Shown here: positions 43,969 through 54,679 of the stretch, piece by piece
Layout: every line of letters starts with the position of its first letter
Position numbering within the stretch: the stretch's first letter is position 1
Assembly: GCA_017526745.1 (NCBI GenBank)
Contig: JAFXQX010000020.1
Location: 18,306 to 82,305 of the forward strand
Reading direction: 5' to 3'
Length of the DNA: 64,000 nucleotides
Source: Lachnospiraceae bacterium
GTDB lineage: Bacteria; Bacillota; Clostridia; Lachnospirales; Lachnospiraceae
Notes under the pieces: model-generated
Told to the model about the DNA's origin: nothing
The model's database searches: none
The model's input: the letters and a program-made list of their open reading frames with translations, nothing else
Program-made: the position numbers and the translations under genes

Positions 43969-44064
43969 CTTTCTTCCTCCTTAAATCTGCATAAAACATG
44001 TCTGCCTTTTGCGCAGACCGCTATATATTTTAACACCGAAGGTGCTAAAATTCAACAAAAATCT

Positions 44065-44283
44065 CTATTTGTCCCTCCAGATGATACGACCTTTTGACAG
44101 ATCATACGGGCTCATCTCAAGCGTGACCTTGTCGCCGGGTAAGATACGGATAAAATTCATGCGCAGCTTACCGCTGATGTGTGCTATGACCTCATGTTCG
44201 TTTTCAAGCTTTACCCTGAACATGGCATTGGGAAGTTTTTCAACTACCGTTCCCTCAAGCTCGATGACATCTGCTTTTGACAT
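44065..44283 (-). CDS. infA: Translation initiation factor IF-1
   Basis: IF-1 binds the A site of the small subunit during initiation. The 72-residue OB-fold protein reads [19 protein letters not shown] at the start and [19 protein letters not shown] at the end, both typical. The KOW-domain gene often found between map and infA in this class of bacteria is absent here: map ends 35 bases upstream. Confidence 0.98.
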   Translation of the reverse strand: MSKADVIELEGTVVEKLPNAMFRVKLENEHEVIAHISGKLRMNFIRILPGDKVTLEMSPYDLSKGRIIWRDK

Positions 44284-44318
44284 CCAATTCCTCCAAATGT
44301 ACTATCGGTGTTAACGAT

Positions 44319-45074
44319 TCAGTGTGACAGTGTAAGTATCTCGGGTTCGCCGTCGGTGATAAGTATCGTGTTCTCATAATGTGCTGACGGAAGTCCGTCT
44401 TCGGCGACGACCGTCCAGTCATCATCGAGCCACTCAACATCATATCTTCCGAGGTTTATCATCGGCTCTATCGCAAGGGTCATTCCGGGAGCCAGTTTTA
44501 CACCGCGCCTCTTCTGAGCGAAGTTCGGTATCTGCGGATCCTCATGAAGCGATGTCCCTATGCCGTGTCCCACAAGATCACGGACGATACCGTATCCGTA
44601 AGGCTTTATGAATGCGTCGATGGCATTTGATATATCATGAAGGTGGTTTCCCGCCTTTGCCATCTTGATGCCCTCAAAGAATGACTGCTTTGTCACTTCT
44701 ATCAGCTGCATCACTTCCGGTGCAACATTTCCGACCGGATATGTCCTTGCCGCATCGGAATGATAACCTTTATATATGAGTCCTGCATCGAGGCTTACGA
44801 TATCTCCGTCCTGAAGTATCCTGTCAGCCCTCGGTATTCCGTGCACGACCTCTTCGTTAACCGAAACACATATGCTTGCCGGATATCCGTTATAGTTAAG
44901 GAAATTCGGTATACCGCCTCTTTCCCTTATCAACTGGTCTCCGTACCTGTCTATATCGAGTGTGGAGATCCCCGGCTTTACGAACCTTCCGAGTTCGTCA
45001 TGGACTTCTTCGAGAAGCCTGCACGACTGCCTCATCAGATCTATCTCACGTTCAGACTTGATCGTAACAGCCAT
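44319..45074 (-). CDS. map: Type I methionine aminopeptidase
   Basis: The enzyme removes the starting methionine from new proteins and uses two metal ions. The 251 residues carry all five ligands in order: aspartates in IVSLDAGLIY and HSDAARTYPV (about 95-108), the histidine in VGHGIGTSLHEDP (about 170), and glutamates in TLAIEPMINL (about 203) and VVAEDGLPSAHYENT (about 230). The start follows the adk stop after one base, so the two are translated together. Confidence 0.97.
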   Translation of the reverse strand: MAVTIKSEREIDLMRQSCRLLEEVHDELGRFVKPGISTLDIDRYGDQLIRERGGIPNFLNYNGYPASICVSVNEEVVHGIPRADRILQDGDIVSLDAGLIYKGYHSDAARTYPVGNVAPEVMQLIEVTKQSFFEGIKMAKAGNHLHDISNAIDAFIKPYGYGIVRDLVGHGIGTSLHEDPQIPNFAQKRRGVKLAPGMTLAIEPMINLGRYDVEWLDDDWTVVAEDGLPSAHYENTILITDGEPEILTLSH

Positions 45075-45075
45075 C

Positions 45076-45720
45076 CTACGCCTCCAGAAGCTTTACGATA
45101 CTGTCAAAAACATCGTTCATGTCTGCCGTGCCGTCCACAGTTCGCAGTATGTTCTGCTTGCTGTAGTGGTCGATGAGCGGCTGTGTCTGCTTGTGATATA
45201 CATCCAGGCGGCTCTTTACCGTCTCGGGTTTGTCGTCATCACGAAGAACGAGTTTTTCACCGCACACATCGCATATGCCTTCCTGCTTCGGCGGGATATG
45301 CTCAACATGGTATGTGGCTCCGCACTTGGGGCAGGCACGTCTTCCGCCCATTCTGCGGATGATGTTCTCATCGGGTACTTCCACGTCTATCGCAAAATCG
45401 ATCCTGTCGCCAAGCTTTGCGACTTCATTGTCAAGCACCTGCGCCTGAGGTATAGTACGGGGGAATCCGTCAAGAACGTATCCGTTCTTACAGTCATCCT
45501 TCTCCACGCGGTCAAGCAGTATCCTGACCGTCAGTTCGTCGGGAACAAGCTGTCCCTTGTCCATATACTCTTTTGCTTCCTTACCCAGCTCGGTCCCTTC
45601 CTTGATGTTCGCACGGAATATGTCACCCGTGGAGATATGGGGGATACCGAACTTCTCGGAAATGAGTTTCGCCTGGGTGCCTTTTCCGGCACCCGGCGCT
45701 CCTAACATAATGATCTTCAA
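45076..45720 (-). CDS. adk: Adenylate kinase, zinc-lid type
   Basis: Adk converts ATP and AMP to two ADP. The 214-residue protein has the P-loop GAPGAGKGTQA, the AMP site STGDIFRA and VLDGFPRT, and a long lid holding four cysteines (RACPKCGATY and GICDVCGE) that bind zinc, as in Gram-positive bacteria. It sits between secY and map in the standard order. Confidence 0.98.
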   Translation of the reverse strand: MKIIMLGAPGAGKGTQAKLISEKFGIPHISTGDIFRANIKEGTELGKEAKEYMDKGQLVPDELTVRILLDRVEKDDCKNGYVLDGFPRTIPQAQVLDNEVAKLGDRIDFAIDVEVPDENIIRRMGGRRACPKCGATYHVEHIPPKQEGICDVCGEKLVLRDDDKPETVKSRLDVYHKQTQPLIDHYSKQNILRTVDGTADMNDVFDSIVKLLEA

Positions 45721-45746
45721 TTCTATTCTCCTATATGACGCTCGAC

Positions 45747-47072
45747 CTAGTCAGTAAGGAATCCCTTGTAATTACGTACGAGCATCTGGGATTCGATCTG
45801 CTTCATCGTCTCAAGGATAACGCCTACGATGATGATAAGGCTGGTTCCTCCAAACGATACGCTTGCCCCGAACAGACCGTTGAATATGATCGGGATCATA
45901 GCAACGATGATAAGGCCTATCGCACCGATAAAGACGATGTAGTTGAGAACCTTGTTAAGGTAATCCTGGGTGGGCTTACCGGGACGTGTACCCGGAATGA
46001 AACCGCCGGACTTCTTCATGTTCTCCGCAACCTCCATCGGGTTGAATGTGATGGATGTATAGAAATAAGCAAAGAACACAACAAGCACTACGTAGAAAAG
46101 TGCGCCCCAGCTGTATACCCATGCTCCCTTTTTGAACCAGTTACCCGAATTCAGGAAATACAGGAACTTCTGCCATCCCGTGGCATTACCCTTTCCGAAG
46201 AAAGATGAGATAACCCCGGGAAGCTGTAATAAGCTTGATGCAAAGATGATGGGGATAACGCCGCCCGTATTGACCTTAAGGGGAATATGGGATGACTGTC
46301 CGCCGACCATCTTGCGGCCCTGTACCTTTTTGGCGTACTGGACGGGGATACGTCTTTCCGCTCCGTTAAGTATTACCGTAAGGATGACCGTTATCACGAT
46401 AACTGCAGCGATGACCACGAGTGCGATCGTGCCTGCACCATACTTGTGAGCCTCAAACTGCGGTGTAACGAACTGTGTCCACAGTGAACGAAGATCCTCA
46501 GGTATCCTTGATATGATGTTTATTGTAAGTACGATCGATATACCGTTACCTACACCGTTCTCGGTTATCCTCTCACCGATCCACATGATGAATGCGGAAC
46601 CTGCCGTAAGAGAAGTGATGACCATGATAACGTTTAATGCATTGTACTCCTGCAGCAGTCCCTGACGGCCGAAACCTATTGCCATGGCCGATGACTCGAG
46701 AAGTGACAGTCCTACGGTAACGTAACGTGTTATCGATGCGATCTTCTTTCTTCCGTCCTCACCTTCACGCTGCATCTCCTCAAGCTTGGGTATCGCTATC
46801 GTAAGGAGCTGCATGATGATGGATGATGTGATGTACGGTGTGATATTAAGTGCAAATACCGACATTTTCAGGAATGAACCGCCCGTAAAAGCATCCATGA
46901 AAGAGAATGCATCACCGGTCTGCTGAGCAAACCAGTTGGCAAAATAGCTTCTGTCCACACCGGGAACGGGGAGTTCACAACCCAGCCTTACTACGATCAT
47001 CATCAGGAGCGTGAATATGAGCTTGCTTCTGATCTCTTTGATCTTAAAGGCATTTTTTACCGTTTCCAGCAT
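45747..47072 (-). CDS. secY: Preprotein translocase channel subunit SecY
   Basis: SecY forms the protein-export channel in the cell membrane. The 441 residues contain ten membrane segments and typical stretches: RLGCELPVPGVD near residue 27, a plug region after it, FGRQGLLQEYN, GNGISIVLTINIISRIP near 180, and RPGKPTQDYLNKVLN near 360. Its start overlaps the rplO stop by one base (TAATG). Confidence 0.98.
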   Translation of the reverse strand: MLETVKNAFKIKEIRSKLIFTLLMMIVVRLGCELPVPGVDRSYFANWFAQQTGDAFSFMDAFTGGSFLKMSVFALNITPYITSSIIMQLLTIAIPKLEEMQREGEDGRKKIASITRYVTVGLSLLESSAMAIGFGRQGLLQEYNALNVIMVITSLTAGSAFIMWIGERITENGVGNGISIVLTINIISRIPEDLRSLWTQFVTPQFEAHKYGAGTIALVVIAAVIVITVILTVILNGAERRIPVQYAKKVQGRKMVGGQSSHIPLKVNTGGVIPIIFASSLLQLPGVISSFFGKGNATGWQKFLYFLNSGNWFKKGAWVYSWGALFYVVLVVFFAYFYTSITFNPMEVAENMKKSGGFIPGTRPGKPTQDYLNKVLNYIVFIGAIGLIIVAMIPIIFNGLFGASVSFGGTSLIIIVGVILETMKQIESQMLVRNYKGFLTD

Positions 47073-47512
47073 TAGATCACCTCTGCTTTTCCACCAAGAC
47101 TCTCAATCTTTTCCTTTGCGGTTGCCGAAAATGCATTGGCCTTGACCGTAAGCTTCTTGGTAAGTTCTCCGTAACCAAGTATCTTAACACCATCTTTGGG
47201 ATTCTTGATGATGCCGATCTCCTTCATAGCATCGATCGTTACTGTTGCGCCATCCTCAAACTGCTCGAGCTTGGACATGTTGATCGCAACGATATCCTTG
47301 GTGTTCCTGTTCTTGAATCCGCGCTTGGGGATCCTTCTGTATAACGGCATCTGGCCGCCTTCGAAACCGATCCTGGGTGCACCTGAACGGGCTTTTTGTC
47401 CCTTATGTCCCTTACCGGCTGTCTTGCCGTTTCCGGAACCGTGCCCACGGCCTCTTCTAAAATTATCGCTGTGCTTTGAGCCTTCGGCAGGCTGTAAATT
47501 GGATAATTCCAT
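47072..47512 (-). CDS. rplO: 50S ribosomal protein L15
   Basis: L15 is a late-assembling large-subunit protein. The 146-residue sequence has the basic, glycine-rich arm [20 protein letters not shown] near residue 20, [20 protein letters not shown] near 48 and a C-terminal [22 protein letters not shown] (quoted in part). It sits between rpmD and secY in the usual order. Confidence 0.97.
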   Translation of the reverse strand: MELSNLQPAEGSKHSDNFRRGRGHGSGNGKTAGKGHKGQKARSGAPRIGFEGGQMPLYRRIPKRGFKNRNTKDIVAINMSKLEQFEDGATVTIDAMKEIGIIKNPKDGVKILGYGELTKKLTVKANAFSATAKEKIESLGGKAEVI

Positions 47513-47530
47513 CGTTTGCCTCCTTCTGTA

Positions 47531-47716
47531 TTATGCCTCTTCAACCTTGACCAAATGACGTACCGCCTGGCACATTCCGCGGACTGCCTCGTTATCGGGA
47601 AGCTCGTTTACGCTTCCGAGCTTTTTGAGCCCGAGGGCCGCTACGGTCGCTTTGTGCTTCGGAATGGCACCGATAGGTGATTTAACCAATGTGACTTTTA
47701 TTTTCTTATCAGCCAT
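47531..47716 (-). CDS. rpmD: 50S ribosomal protein L30
   Basis: The 61-residue protein begins [20 protein letters not shown] and ends [15 protein letters not shown], matching the short bacterial L30. It is flanked by rpsE and rplO with 12- and 18-base gaps and has its own GGAGG. Confidence 0.97.
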   Translation of the reverse strand: MADKKIKVTLVKSPIGAIPKHKATVAALGLKKLGSVNELPDNEAVRGMCQAVRHLVKVEEA

Positions 47717-47728
47717 TTTGTTACCTCC

Positions 47729-48238
47729 TTAGCTCCTTATCTCGTCTACTGATTTTCCGCGAAGTCTTGCAACTTCCTCGGGAGTCTTGAGCTGACGGAG
47801 TGCGTCGATCACTGCAAGAACGACGTTCTGCTTGTTATTGGAGCCCAATGACTTGGTACGGATGTTCTTGATGCCTGCCATCTCGCAAACGTTACGTGCG
47901 GGACCGCCTGCAATAACACCGGTACCTTCGGGAGCTCTCTTTATAAGAACGTTCGCTCCGCCGAACTTGCCAACAAAATCATGTGTGATACTCTTGTTCT
48001 CATCCAGGGGAACCTCGATAAGATTCTTCATGGCGTCTTCTTTTCCCTTACGGATCGCCTCGGGGATCTCGGCTGCCTTGCCGAGGCCGGCGCCAACATG
48101 GCCGTTCTCGTCGCCTACTACAACAAGTGCGGTAAAGCGCATGTTACGTCCACCTTTAACAACCTTTGTTACACGCTTGATCGTAACAACCTTATCGTTT
48201 AATTCCAAAGTGCTGGGATCGATTATCTGACGTTTCAT
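47729..48238 (-). CDS. rpsE: 30S ribosomal protein S5
   Basis: S5 helps keep decoding accurate and forms part of the mRNA entry channel. The 169-residue sequence shows the double-stranded-RNA-binding N-terminal domain ([40 protein letters not shown]) and the C-terminal [19 protein letters not shown]. It sits between rplR and rpmD. Confidence 0.98.
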   Translation of the reverse strand: MKRQIIDPSTLELNDKVVTIKRVTKVVKGGRNMRFTALVVVGDENGHVGAGLGKAAEIPEAIRKGKEDAMKNLIEVPLDENKSITHDFVGKFGGANVLIKRAPEGTGVIAGGPARNVCEMAGIKNIRTKSLGSNNKQNVVLAVIDALRQLKTPEEVARLRGKSVDEIRS

Positions 48239-48251
48239 GTGTCTTTACCTC

Positions 48252-48620
48252 CTAGAATTCCAAGCCGGCTTCTCTGGCTGCTTCGGCGAGCGCCGCAACC
48301 TTGCCCTGATATATAAAGCCGCCTCTGTCAAAGACTACCGTCTTAATGCCTTTATCAAGGGCACGCTTTGCGATAACGGTTCCTAAGTATGCAGCTGCAT
48401 CGACATTGTTCGTCTTCTCGATCTCGCTCTTAACATCCTTCTCGAGTGTTGATGCGGATACTAAAGTATTGCCGACTGTATCGTCAATGATCTGCGCATA
48501 CATATGATTATTGCTGCGAAACACGCTGAGGCGGGGCCTTTCGGCTGTTCCCGAGAAACGGTTGCGCATTCTGCTGTGCTTTTTGATGCGGACTTCCGCT
48601 CTTGATTTTTTGCTAACCAT
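48252..48620 (-). CDS. rplR: 50S ribosomal protein L18
   Basis: L18 binds 5S rRNA with L5 and L25-type proteins. The 122 residues include the N-terminal [37 protein letters not shown] near residue 30 and the C-terminal [20 protein letters not shown]. Order rplF-rplR-rpsE is standard. Confidence 0.98.
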   Translation of the reverse strand: MVSKKSRAEVRIKKHSRMRNRFSGTAERPRLSVFRSNNHMYAQIIDDTVGNTLVSASTLEKDVKSEIEKTNNVDAAAYLGTVIAKRALDKGIKTVVFDRGGFIYQGKVAALAEAAREAGLEF

Positions 48621-48641
48621 TCTTCTTCTCCCTCCTCTGTG

Positions 48642-49181
48642 TTACTTACCGGTCTTGCCGACTTTACGTCTGATGTGTTCGTCAGCATATTTGATACCTT
48701 TACCCTTATAAGGCTCAGGTCTTCTCTTGTCTCTGATCTCGGCAGCGTACTGTCCGATCTTCTCTTTGTCGATTCCGCGTACGAATATGATGTTCGTACC
48801 TTCTACAACGGTCTCAACACCTTCGGGATCTTCCATCTCGACGGGATGTGAATATCCGAGGTTAAGCGTGAGCTTCTTGCCCTGCTTTGCGGCCCTGTAG
48901 CCGACACCGTTTACTTCAAGTTTCTTCTCGTACCCATTGGTAACACCTATGACCATGTTGTTAAGAAGAGTTCTTGTCAGTCCGTGAAGGGACTTGTTCC
49001 TCTTAAGGTCATTGGGACGCTCTACCGTTATCTGTCCGTCTTCAACCTTGATGGTCATCTCACCGGACATAACCCTCTCAAGTGTTCCTTTGGGACCTTT
49101 AACAGTCACTTTATTATTTTCTGCAACATCAACGGTTACGCCCGCAGGTATTGCGATTGGCATTTTTCCTATTCGTGACAT
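48642..49181 (-). CDS. rplF: 50S ribosomal protein L6
   Basis: L6 lies near the factor-binding site of the large subunit. The 179-residue protein starts [19 protein letters not shown] and holds two repeated folds, with the C-terminal [20 protein letters not shown] and [14 protein letters not shown]. It sits between rpsH and rplR. Confidence 0.98.
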   Translation of the reverse strand: MSRIGKMPIAIPAGVTVDVAENNKVTVKGPKGTLERVMSGEMTIKVEDGQITVERPNDLKRNKSLHGLTRTLLNNMVIGVTNGYEKKLEVNGVGYRAAKQGKKLTLNLGYSHPVEMEDPEGVETVVEGTNIIFVRGIDKEKIGQYAAEIRDKRRPEPYKGKGIKYADEHIRRKVGKTGK

Positions 49182-49215
49182 GCCCGTACCTCCTAATAAA
49201 AATCATCTGATATCA

Positions 49216-49617
49216 TTACCAAACAAACGCAAGAACTTCTCCGCCTACGCCTGCCTTACGTGCTTCCTTATCGGTAAGCACACCGTTGTTCGTAGAGATG
49301 ATCGCAATCCCGAGTCCGCCTAAAACTCTCGGAAGCTCATCCTTGCCGGCGTATACTCTCAGTCCCGGCTTTGAGATCCTCTTAAGACCGGTGATGATCT
49401 TTTCGTCCTTATCCTCACCGTACTTGAGGGTGATCCTGATGTTCTTGAAAGAACCTTCATCGATCACATCATATTTTTTGATATAGCCTTCATCCAGAAG
49501 TATCTTGGCAATAGCAAGTTTCATCTTTGATGAAGGAACATCTACCATATCGTGCTTTGCGGTATTTGCATTACGTATACGTGTAAGCATATCCGCAATG
49601 GGATCACTCATTGTCAT
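49216..49617 (-). CDS. rpsH: 30S ribosomal protein S8
   Basis: S8 binds the central domain of 16S rRNA and, in other bacteria, represses the spc genes. The 133 residues start [18 protein letters not shown] and end [22 protein letters not shown] (quoted in part), both typical. AAGGAGG stands 8 bases before the first ATG, so that Met is kept as the start rather than the third residue. Confidence 0.98.
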   Translation of the reverse strand: MTMSDPIADMLTRIRNANTAKHDMVDVPSSKMKLAIAKILLDEGYIKKYDVIDEGSFKNIRITLKYGEDKDEKIITGLKRISKPGLRVYAGKDELPRVLGGLGIAIISTNNGVLTDKEARKAGVGGEVLAFVW

Positions 49618-49630
49618 TTATATTACCTCC

Positions 49631-49816
49631 TTACCAAGATGCTTTCTTCACACCGGGTATCTGCCCTTTATATGCCAGTTCGCGGAAGCAGATCCTGCAT
49701 ATACCGTACTTTCTCAGATATGCATGGGGACGACCGCAGATCCTGCAGCGTGTGTATTCTCTCGTGGAGAATTTGGGCTTGCGCTGCTGTTTTACCTTCA
49801 TTGACGTTTTAGCCAT
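49631..49816 (-). CDS. rpsN: 30S ribosomal protein S14, zinc-binding type
   Basis: The 61-residue short form carries two C-x2-C pairs ([13 protein letters not shown] and [10 protein letters not shown]) that bind zinc, the C-plus form common in Gram-positive bacteria. It ends in [11 protein letters not shown], typical of this family. It lies between rplE and rpsH. Confidence 0.98.
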   Translation of the reverse strand: MAKTSMKVKQQRKPKFSTREYTRCRICGRPHAYLRKYGICRICFRELAYKGQIPGVKKASW

Positions 49817-49847
49817 GAAATGAATTCCTCCTTGTCCTTCCTCTTAA

Positions 49848-50396
49848 CTAAACTGTTGCTTTTGCGAACGGCATTCCGAACTGTGTGAGGAGTTCTCTTG
49901 CCTCTTCATCCGTCTTAGCTGTTGTTACGATGATAACGTCCATACCTCTTACCTTATCGACCTTATCGTATTCGATCTCGGGGAAGATAAGCTGCTCCTT
50001 GATACCGAGAGCGTAGTTTCCTCTTCCGTCAAATGCGTTGGGGTTGACTCCTCTGAAGTCACGTACTCGGGGAAGGGCCAGGTTTACGAGACGGTCAAGG
50101 AACTCGTACATCTTCTCACCGCGAAGAGTTACCTTTGCGCCGATCGCCATTCCTTCTCTGATCTTGAAGTTAGCGACAGAATTCTTGGCTCTTGTGATCA
50201 CTGCCTTCTGACCTGTGATCGTCTCAAGATCTCCAACTGCCGATTCAAGGATCTTTGCATTTTCCTTGGCCTCACCGACACCCATGTTTAAAACGATCTT
50301 GTTGATCTTGGGAACTTCCATGACGTTCTTGTAACCGAACTTCTTGGTCATGGCATCCATTATCTGATCATTGTACATATCTTTATATCTACTCAA
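49848..50396 (-). CDS. rplE: 50S ribosomal protein L5
   Basis: L5 binds 5S rRNA and contacts P-site tRNA. The 182-residue sequence includes [20 protein letters not shown] near residue 27, [34 protein letters not shown] in two kept blocks near 60-90 (quoted here as [18 protein letters not shown]), and the C-terminal [19 protein letters not shown]. Order rplX-rplE-rpsN is standard. Confidence 0.97.
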   Translation of the reverse strand: MSRYKDMYNDQIMDAMTKKFGYKNVMEVPKINKIVLNMGVGEAKENAKILESAVGDLETITGQKAVITRAKNSVANFKIREGMAIGAKVTLRGEKMYEFLDRLVNLALPRVRDFRGVNPNAFDGRGNYALGIKEQLIFPEIEYDKVDKVRGMDVIIVTTAKTDEEARELLTQFGMPFAKATV

Positions 50397-50409
50397 CTTC
50401 TGTCCCTCC

Positions 50410-50721
50410 TTAATCGATCACTTCACCGGTCGACTTGGCGATACGGACTTTTTTATCACCGTCAACCTTAAAGCCTATCCTGGTGGGTTTGCCCTTGTGT
50501 ACATACATAACGTTTGATGCATCGATCGGAGCTTCCTGCTCAACGATACCTCCGTTCTGGTTTGCCATGGAGGGCTTTGTATGCTTCTTGACGATGTTAA
50601 CGCCTTCAACAATGAGTCTGCCTGACTTCTTGTCTACGGAAAGAACCTTTCCCTCTGCGCCTACATCCTTACCTGCGATGACTTTTACGGTGTCATCCTT
50701 TTTGATCTTTGCCATTGACAT
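50410..50721 (-). CDS. rplX: 50S ribosomal protein L24
   Basis: L24 is an early assembly protein. The 103-residue sequence has the KOW motif near the start ([20 protein letters not shown]) and [20 protein letters not shown] near residue 45. The ATG at 50721 is chosen because GGAGG stands 8 bases upstream; a GTG three codons earlier overlaps that site. Confidence 0.97.
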   Translation of the reverse strand: MSMAKIKKDDTVKVIAGKDVGAEGKVLSVDKKSGRLIVEGVNIVKKHTKPSMANQNGGIVEQEAPIDASNVMYVHKGKPTRIGFKVDGDKKVRIAKSTGEVID

Positions 50722-50733
50722 CTTGCGCACCTC

Positions 50734-51102
50734 CTATAATACTTCCGGAGCGAGGGATACGATCTTCATGAACTGCTTCTCACGAAGTTCTCTGGCTACG
50801 GGTCCGAAAATACGTGTTCCTCTCGGTGTATTGTCTTCTTTTATGATCACTGCCGCATTCTCGTCAAACCTTATGTAGGAACCGTCCTTACGACGTGCAC
50901 CCTTTACGGTCCGAACGACAACAGCTCTGACTACTTCACCTTTTTTTACAACACCGCCGGGTGTTGCATCTTTGACAGTTGCTACGATCGTATCACCGAT
51001 ATTTGCATATCTTCTTGTGGATCCACCAACCACGCGGATACACAGGATCTCTTTTGCGCCGGTGTTATCAGCAACCTTCAGTCTGCTTTCCTGCTGTATC
51101 AT
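50734..51102 (-). CDS. rplN: 50S ribosomal protein L14
   Basis: L14 contacts the small subunit. The 122 residues start [20 protein letters not shown] and end [16 protein letters not shown], with [17 protein letters not shown] near residue 70, all typical. It is placed between rpsQ and rplX. Confidence 0.98.
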   Translation of the reverse strand: MIQQESRLKVADNTGAKEILCIRVVGGSTRRYANIGDTIVATVKDATPGGVVKKGEVVRAVVVRTVKGARRKDGSYIRFDENAAVIIKEDNTPRGTRIFGPVARELREKQFMKIVSLAPEVL

Positions 51103-51139
51103 TTGTTTACCTCCAAAGTGTTCTTACAAACCGCAAAAA

Positions 51140-51397
51140 CTATTTTGCCTTCTCAACGATCTCAACGAGTCTCCATCTCTTGTCCTTGGAGAGACGTCTT
51201 GTTTCCATTACCTTGACTGTATCGCCGATGTTGCACTCATTGTTCTCGTCATGTGCTTTCAGCTTGTAAGTTCTCTTCACGATCTTCTTGTAAAGAGGAT
51301 GCTTAACATGGTTTACAACTGCCACAACAACCGTCTTGTCCATTTTGTTGCTGATGACCTTACCGGTACGTGTTCTTCTTAAATTTCTCTCTGCCAT
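51140..51397 (-). CDS. rpsQ: 30S ribosomal protein S17
   Basis: The 85-residue OB-fold protein has [20 protein letters not shown] near residue 13, [19 protein letters not shown] near 48 and the ending [15 protein letters not shown]. It lies between rpmC and rplN in the standard order. Confidence 0.98.
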   Translation of the reverse strand: MAERNLRRTRTGKVISNKMDKTVVVAVVNHVKHPLYKKIVKRTYKLKAHDENNECNIGDTVKVMETRRLSKDKRWRLVEIVEKAK

Positions 51398-51412
51398 CGT
51401 TTGATCCTCCTC

Positions 51413-51616
51413 TTACGCCTTTGACTTCTCGGTCATAACAGTCTGGATACGGGCTATGTTCCTGCGCACGTCCCTGATCCTTGCCGTATTGTCAAGCTGA
51501 TTGGTTGCGTTCTGGAATCTTAAGTTAAAAAGCTCTTTCTTTGCTGCAACGAGATCTTCGGAAAGTTCGTTTACAGATTTAGCTTTCAGATCTTCAACAA
51601 ATTTACTATTTTTCAT
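51413..51616 (-). CDS. rpmC: 50S ribosomal protein L29
   Basis: The 67-residue two-helix protein has [20 protein letters not shown] near residue 14 and [19 protein letters not shown] near 43. The start at 51616 overlaps the rplP stop by 4 bases (ATGA) and gives the usual length; the open frame upstream lies inside rplP. Confidence 0.97.
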   Translation of the reverse strand: MKNSKFVEDLKAKSVNELSEDLVAAKKELFNLRFQNATNQLDNTARIRDVRRNIARIQTVMTEKSKA

Positions 51617-52044
51617 TCTGCCACACCGCCTTCCAGGTCTGCCTTTGCAGCGATCTTGCATTTGCAGGGAAGCTTATGCATTGCAAGTCTTAATGCTTCT
51701 CTTGCGACTTCCTCGGAAACGCCTGCTATCTCGAACATCACGCGTCCGGGCTTAACAACTGCCACCCAGTAATCAACAGCACCTTTACCGGAACCCATTC
51801 GGGTCTCAGCCGGCTTTGCCGTAACGGGCTTATCCGGGAAGATCTTGATCCATACCTTACCGCCACGCTTGATGTAACGCGTCATGGCGATACGGGCTGC
51901 TTCTATCTGGTTTGATGTGATCCAGCACGGCTCTGCGGCCACAAGACCGAATTCACCGTAGGATATAACATTTCCTCTAAGTGCCTTACCTCTCATCGAT
52001 CCGCGGAACTGCTTACGATGCTTTACTCTCTTCGGCATTAACAT
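51613..52044 (-). CDS. rplP: 50S ribosomal protein L16
   Basis: L16 helps form the A-site region of the large subunit. The 143 residues start [19 protein letters not shown] and include [20 protein letters not shown] near residue 70 and [19 protein letters not shown] near 92. Its ATG overlaps the rpsC stop by one base. Confidence 0.98.
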   Translation of the reverse strand: MLMPKRVKHRKQFRGSMRGKALRGNVISYGEFGLVAAEPCWITSNQIEAARIAMTRYIKRGGKVWIKIFPDKPVTAKPAETRMGSGKGAVDYWVAVVKPGRVMFEIAGVSEEVAREALRLAMHKLPCKCKIAAKADLEGGVAE

Positions 52045-52697
52045 TACTGCTCACTCCCTTCTTTTGATTTCTGGGGAAGAACTTCGCCTTTGTATATCCA
52101 AACTTTAACGCCAAGCTTTCCGTATGTGGTGTCTGCCTCCGCAAAACCGTAATCGATGTCTGCGCGGAGCGTCTGAAGAGGGATCGTACCCTCGCTGTAG
52201 AACTCTGTACGGGCGATATCCGCACCGCCGAGTCTTCCTGATACCGCTGTCTTGATACCGAGTGCTCCTGCCTTTAAGGTCCTTCCCATTGTGGACTTCA
52301 TGGCACGTCTGAACGATACACGGTTCTCAAGCTGCTGAGCGATGTTTTCCGCAACGAGCTGTGCCTCGCGGTCGGGTCTCTTTACTTCCTTGATATCTAC
52401 TACAAGCTTCTTGTCCGTAAGCTTTGCAAGGTCAGCTTTGAGCTTTTCGATATCAGCTCCGCCCTTACCGATGATCACACCGGGCTTTGCGGTAAATATG
52501 ATGACCTTTACACGGTCGGAAGCGCGTTCGATCTCGATCTTTGAGATGCCTGCGCTATATAACTTCTTCTTTAAGAATTCCCTGATCTCGTGATCCTCAA
52601 CGAGAAGATCAGCGAAATCCTTCTCGGCATACCATCTGCTGTCCCAGTCTTTGATAACACCGACTCTCAATCCGTGGGGATTAACTTTCTGTCCCAT
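52044..52697 (-). CDS. rpsC: 30S ribosomal protein S3
   Basis: S3 lines the mRNA entry channel. The 217 residues start [20 protein letters not shown], carry the KH motif [20 protein letters not shown] near residue 73 and the C-terminal [20 protein letters not shown] near 165. It lies between rplV and rplP. Confidence 0.98.
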   Translation of the reverse strand: MGQKVNPHGLRVGVIKDWDSRWYAEKDFADLLVEDHEIREFLKKKLYSAGISKIEIERASDRVKVIIFTAKPGVIIGKGGADIEKLKADLAKLTDKKLVVDIKEVKRPDREAQLVAENIAQQLENRVSFRRAMKSTMGRTLKAGALGIKTAVSGRLGGADIARTEFYSEGTIPLQTLRADIDYGFAEADTTYGKLGVKVWIYKGEVLPQKSKEGSEQ

Positions 52698-52708
52698 ATA
52701 CTTCCTCC

Positions 52709-53095
52709 TTACTTCTCGTCAAGCACAACTGTGATATGGCTCATACGCTTCTCTATACGATACGCACGGCCCTGTGCCCTGGGCTGAACTCTCTTCATTG
52801 TCGGTCCTTTGTTTGCGTAGCACTCTGCGATATAAAGATTATCGCGGTTCATGCCGTTGTTATCCTCCGCATTAGCGATCGCCGACTCAAGAAGTTTCTT
52901 TACGAGTGCTGATGCATATCTGGGATTGTATGTCAGGATACCGAGAGCAGTTGTTACATCTTTGCCTCTGATGGCATCCAGAACAAAACAAGCTTTCTGA
53001 ACAGATACTCTTGCATAAGACAGTTTAGCCGACGGTCTGGTATCCTTGTTCGCATTTCTTTCTCTTTTGATCTGGGATCTGTGTCCTTTTGCCAT
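52709..53095 (-). CDS. rplV: 50S ribosomal protein L22
   Basis: L22 lines the exit tunnel with a long loop. The 128 residues include [20 protein letters not shown] near residue 22, [20 protein letters not shown], and the tunnel loop [19 protein letters not shown] near 93, with no length change in the loop. It sits between rpsS and rpsC. Confidence 0.98.
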   Translation of the reverse strand: MAKGHRSQIKRERNANKDTRPSAKLSYARVSVQKACFVLDAIRGKDVTTALGILTYNPRYASALVKKLLESAIANAEDNNGMNRDNLYIAECYANKGPTMKRVQPRAQGRAYRIEKRMSHITVVLDEK

Positions 53096-53126
53096 TTGGA
53101 TGTACCTCCTTTCAAACTAACCTTTC

Positions 53127-53408
53127 TTATTTTACCTTTGACTTCTTCTCATCCTTGCCATGGCCTCTGTAAGTCCTTGTGCTTACGAACTCGCCGAGCT
53201 TATGTCCGACCATGTCTTCGGTGATATATACAGGAACATGTTTTCTTCCGTCATGTACCGCGATCGTATGTCCTACGAATGAAGGGAAGATCGTGGAACG
53301 ACGTGACCATGTCTTGATAACCTGCTTATTGTTTGACTCGTTCATTGCGTCTACTTTCTTCAGGAGACTCTCATCAGCGAACGGGCCTTTCTTTAATGAT
53401 CTAGCCAT
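53127..53408 (-). CDS. rpsS: 30S ribosomal protein S19
   Basis: The 93 residues start [20 protein letters not shown] and continue with [20 protein letters not shown] and [20 protein letters not shown], all typical of S19, which binds the head of the small subunit with S13. It is placed between rplB and rplV. Confidence 0.98.
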   Translation of the reverse strand: MARSLKKGPFADESLLKKVDAMNESNNKQVIKTWSRRSTIFPSFVGHTIAVHDGRKHVPVYITEDMVGHKLGEFVSTRTYRGHGKDEKKSKVK

Positions 53409-53423
53409 TTTTACTTCCTCCTC

Positions 53424-54266
53424 TTACTTAATGGTGCTGCCATCGCGGCGTCTTACGATCATCTTATTGGAACGAAGGTTCTTCTTTCTCGTCTTAAGAC
53501 CGAGTGCCGGTTTACCCCAAGGTGTGCAGGGACCGGGACGTCCGATGCTTGTCTTTCCTTCACCACCGCCGTGAGGATGGTCGTTAGGGTTCATGACCGA
53601 ACCGCGGACTGTAGGCCTGATGCCCATGTGGCGCTTACGTCCGGCCTTACCTATGTTAACGAGGTTGTGGTCACCGTTTCCGATAACACCGATCGATGCT
53701 CTTGCTATGATGGGAACCATTCTCATCTCGCCTGAGGGAAGACGCAGTGTTGCGTACTTACCTTCCTTGGCCATGAGCTGTGCTCCGTTTCCGGCACTTC
53801 TTACAAGCTGTCCGCCCTTGCCGGGATAAAGCTCAATGTTATGTACCATCGTACCTACGGGGATCTCCGAAAGAGGCAGGCAGTTGCCGACTCTTATCTC
53901 GGCTTCGGGTCCGTTCATGACCTTCATTCCGTCCGTGAGTCCTTCGGGCGCGAGGATGTATGCCTTCTCGCCATCTGCATAGCAGATAAGTGCGATGTTT
54001 GCCGTTCTGTTGGGATCATACTCGATCCCGATAACAGTTGCGGGTATTCCGTCCTTCTGACGCTTGAAATCGATGATCCTGTATTTTCTTCTGTTTCCGC
54101 CGCCACGGTGTCTTACCGTGATCTTTCCCTGGTTATTACGTCCGGCATTCTTCTTGAGTGAAGAAACAAGTGACTTCTCGGGCTCTGTCTTTGTGATCTC
54201 CGCAAAATCAGAACACGTCATCTGTCTTCTGGACGGTGTATATGGGTTGTACTTTTTGATTCCCAT
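53424..54266 (-). CDS. rplB: 50S ribosomal protein L2
   Basis: L2 is needed for subunit joining and supports the peptidyl-transferase centre. The 280 residues include [20 protein letters not shown] near residue 42, [20 protein letters not shown] near 147 and the C-terminal [20 protein letters not shown] near 225, including the kept histidine of HPHGGG. The gap to rplW upstream is 113 bases, wider than its neighbours. Confidence 0.98.
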   Translation of the reverse strand: MGIKKYNPYTPSRRQMTCSDFAEITKTEPEKSLVSSLKKNAGRNNQGKITVRHRGGGNRRKYRIIDFKRQKDGIPATVIGIEYDPNRTANIALICYADGEKAYILAPEGLTDGMKVMNGPEAEIRVGNCLPLSEIPVGTMVHNIELYPGKGGQLVRSAGNGAQLMAKEGKYATLRLPSGEMRMVPIIARASIGVIGNGDHNLVNIGKAGRKRHMGIRPTVRGSVMNPNDHPHGGGEGKTSIGRPGPCTPWGKPALGLKTRKKNLRSNKMIVRRRDGSTIK

Positions 54267-54379
54267 GATCTTATCTCCTTTTCTTACTTTTAATTATCAG
54301 GTCGCTTGGACCTATATGAGCCTTTCAAAACAGGCTGTCTTACTGTAGGACGCCCGGCACGGCCTTTGGTCCTGCCGGA

Positions 54380-54679
54380 TCACAGTCCGGTGAACAGTTC
54401 GATATCCTTGCTGTCCTCGGTGAGCGTTACGATCGCCTTCTTGGACTTTGCCGTTCTTCCGAACACCATTCCGCGTCTCTTCTTCTTACCGTCAAGGTTC
54501 ATCGTGTTGACGCTTCTGACCTTTGTGCCTTCAAACATCTTCTCGACCGCTTCCTTGATCATGGTCTTGTTTGCTTCGGGATGAACGTAGAATGTATACC
54601 TCTTCTCTCCCATGCCTGCCATGCTCTTCTCTGTTACGACGGGCTTAAGGATAACGTCATAGTAGTTTATAGCTGCCAT
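54380..54679 (-). CDS. rplW: 50S ribosomal protein L23
   Basis: L23 lies at the tunnel exit and binds trigger factor and SRP. The 99 residues start with YDVILKPVVTEKSMAGMGEK and include YTFYVHPEANKTMIKEAVEK and VNTMNLDGKKKRRGMVFGRT. Its start overlaps the rplD stop by one base. Confidence 0.97.
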   Translation of the reverse strand: MAAINYYDVILKPVVTEKSMAGMGEKRYTFYVHPEANKTMIKEAVEKMFEGTKVRSVNTMNLDGKKKRRGMVFGRTAKSKKAIVTLTEDSKDIELFTGL